DNA from: Desulfobacca sp.
GTDB lineage: Bacteria; Desulfobacterota; Desulfobaccia; Desulfobaccales; Desulfobaccaceae
Reading direction: 5' to 3'
Length of the DNA stretch: 32,660 bases
NCBI GenBank assembly: GCA_020725545.1
Contig: DYEV01000021.1
Coordinates: forward strand, 1-32,660
Of the stretch, positions 32,542 through 32,660 are shown one piece after another. The number at the start of each line of letters is the position of its first letter. Position 1 is the first letter of the stretch. Both the position numbers and the translations under genes were made by a program. Under the pieces are notes generated by a model, which saw only the letters and a program-made list of their open reading frames with translations, was not told the DNA's origin and searched no databases.

Positions 32542-32660
32542 GGTCTCCAGACCCGCTGCCCAAATGGTCTCCAGACCCGCTGCCCAAATGGTCTCCAGAC
32601 CCGCTGCCCAAATGGTCTCCAGACCCGCTGCCCAAATGGTCTCCAGACCCGCTGCCCAAA
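32542..32660. repeat. Tandem 24-base palindromic repeat array (truncated by window end)
   Basis: The unit GGTCTCCAGACCCGCTGCCC plus AAAT (24 bases) occurs five times, at 32542, 32566, 32590, 32614 and 32638. The last copy is cut by the window end and the copies are identical. Each unit contains the palindromic core GGTCTCCAGACC. There are no variable spacers, so it is not a CRISPR array. Confidence 0.95.

Noticed and set aside
32542-32660. CRISPR array
   Set aside because: Units are contiguous 24-base copies with no variable spacers and no cas genes nearby.

Overview
The window looks like chromosomal DNA of a Gram-negative, anaerobic-type deltaproteobacterium (Desulfobacterota, possibly a Desulfobacca or Syntrophobacter relative). 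That placement is inference from gene content, not from a marker-gene comparison. The supporting content is a PEP-CTERM surface protein, a DUF362/ferredoxin protein, a spore-photolyase-like radical SAM protein, a DUF523-DUF1722 protein, a large outer-membrane porin and several envelope lipoproteins. Most of the DNA is GC-rich housekeeping sequence. Two AT-richer patches (about 2.88-4.12 kb and 16.1-16.5 kb) carry broken genes.

Layout. 0.5-1.5 kb: a secreted trypsin-like protease with a PEP-CTERM sorting tail. 1.7-4.1 kb: a DUF362 ferredoxin and a frameshifted ATPase. 4.2-6.5 kb: pyrBC, preceded by an intrinsic terminator inside a short leader ORF, an attenuator-like layout. 6.7-7.2 kb: an Hsp20 chaperone, divergent from pyrBC. 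7.4-10.4 kb: a lipoprotein joining a beta-lactamase-fold domain to a NamZ (DUF1343) muramidase domain, with an upstream membrane protein. 10.6-13.6 kb: an MtaD-type deaminase, then a promoter and three small unknown proteins ending in tadA. 13.6-13.9 kb: two tRNA-Ser genes (CGA and GGA). 13.9-15.9 kb: an orphan DNA methyltransferase translationally coupled to a proteasome-like Ntn hydrolase. 16-16.5 kb: a GIY-YIG gene cut by an in-frame stop and bounded by inverted dispersed repeats. 16.5-18.8 kb: the FtsK translocase.

19-20.7 kb: an NAD(P)-binding Rossmann protein and a TudS-like/DUF1722 fusion. 20.9-22.1 kb: a GH8 glycosidase. 22.4-24 kb: an SPL-like radical SAM protein and a BamE-like small protein. 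24.1-27.3 kb: a run of a phosphodiester glycosidase, a Rossmann protein with a cysteine-rich tail, a sigma54 activator with no sensor domain, and a DUF1614 membrane protein. 27.4-28.2 kb: TatD. 28.3-30.6 kb: a dGTPase-family HD hydrolase and a CsgG/FlgT-like lipoprotein. 30.8-32.4 kb: a porin with a near-consensus promoter and a strong terminator. The window ends inside a 24-bp tandem palindromic repeat array.

The most interesting points are the methyltransferase/proteasome-like pair, the GIY-YIG gene with its flanking repeats, the candidate pyrBC attenuator, and the cysteine-rich protein/sensorless activator operon. I see no CRISPR array, rRNA, integrase or transposase. No complete, clearly new system could be proven from sequence alone.
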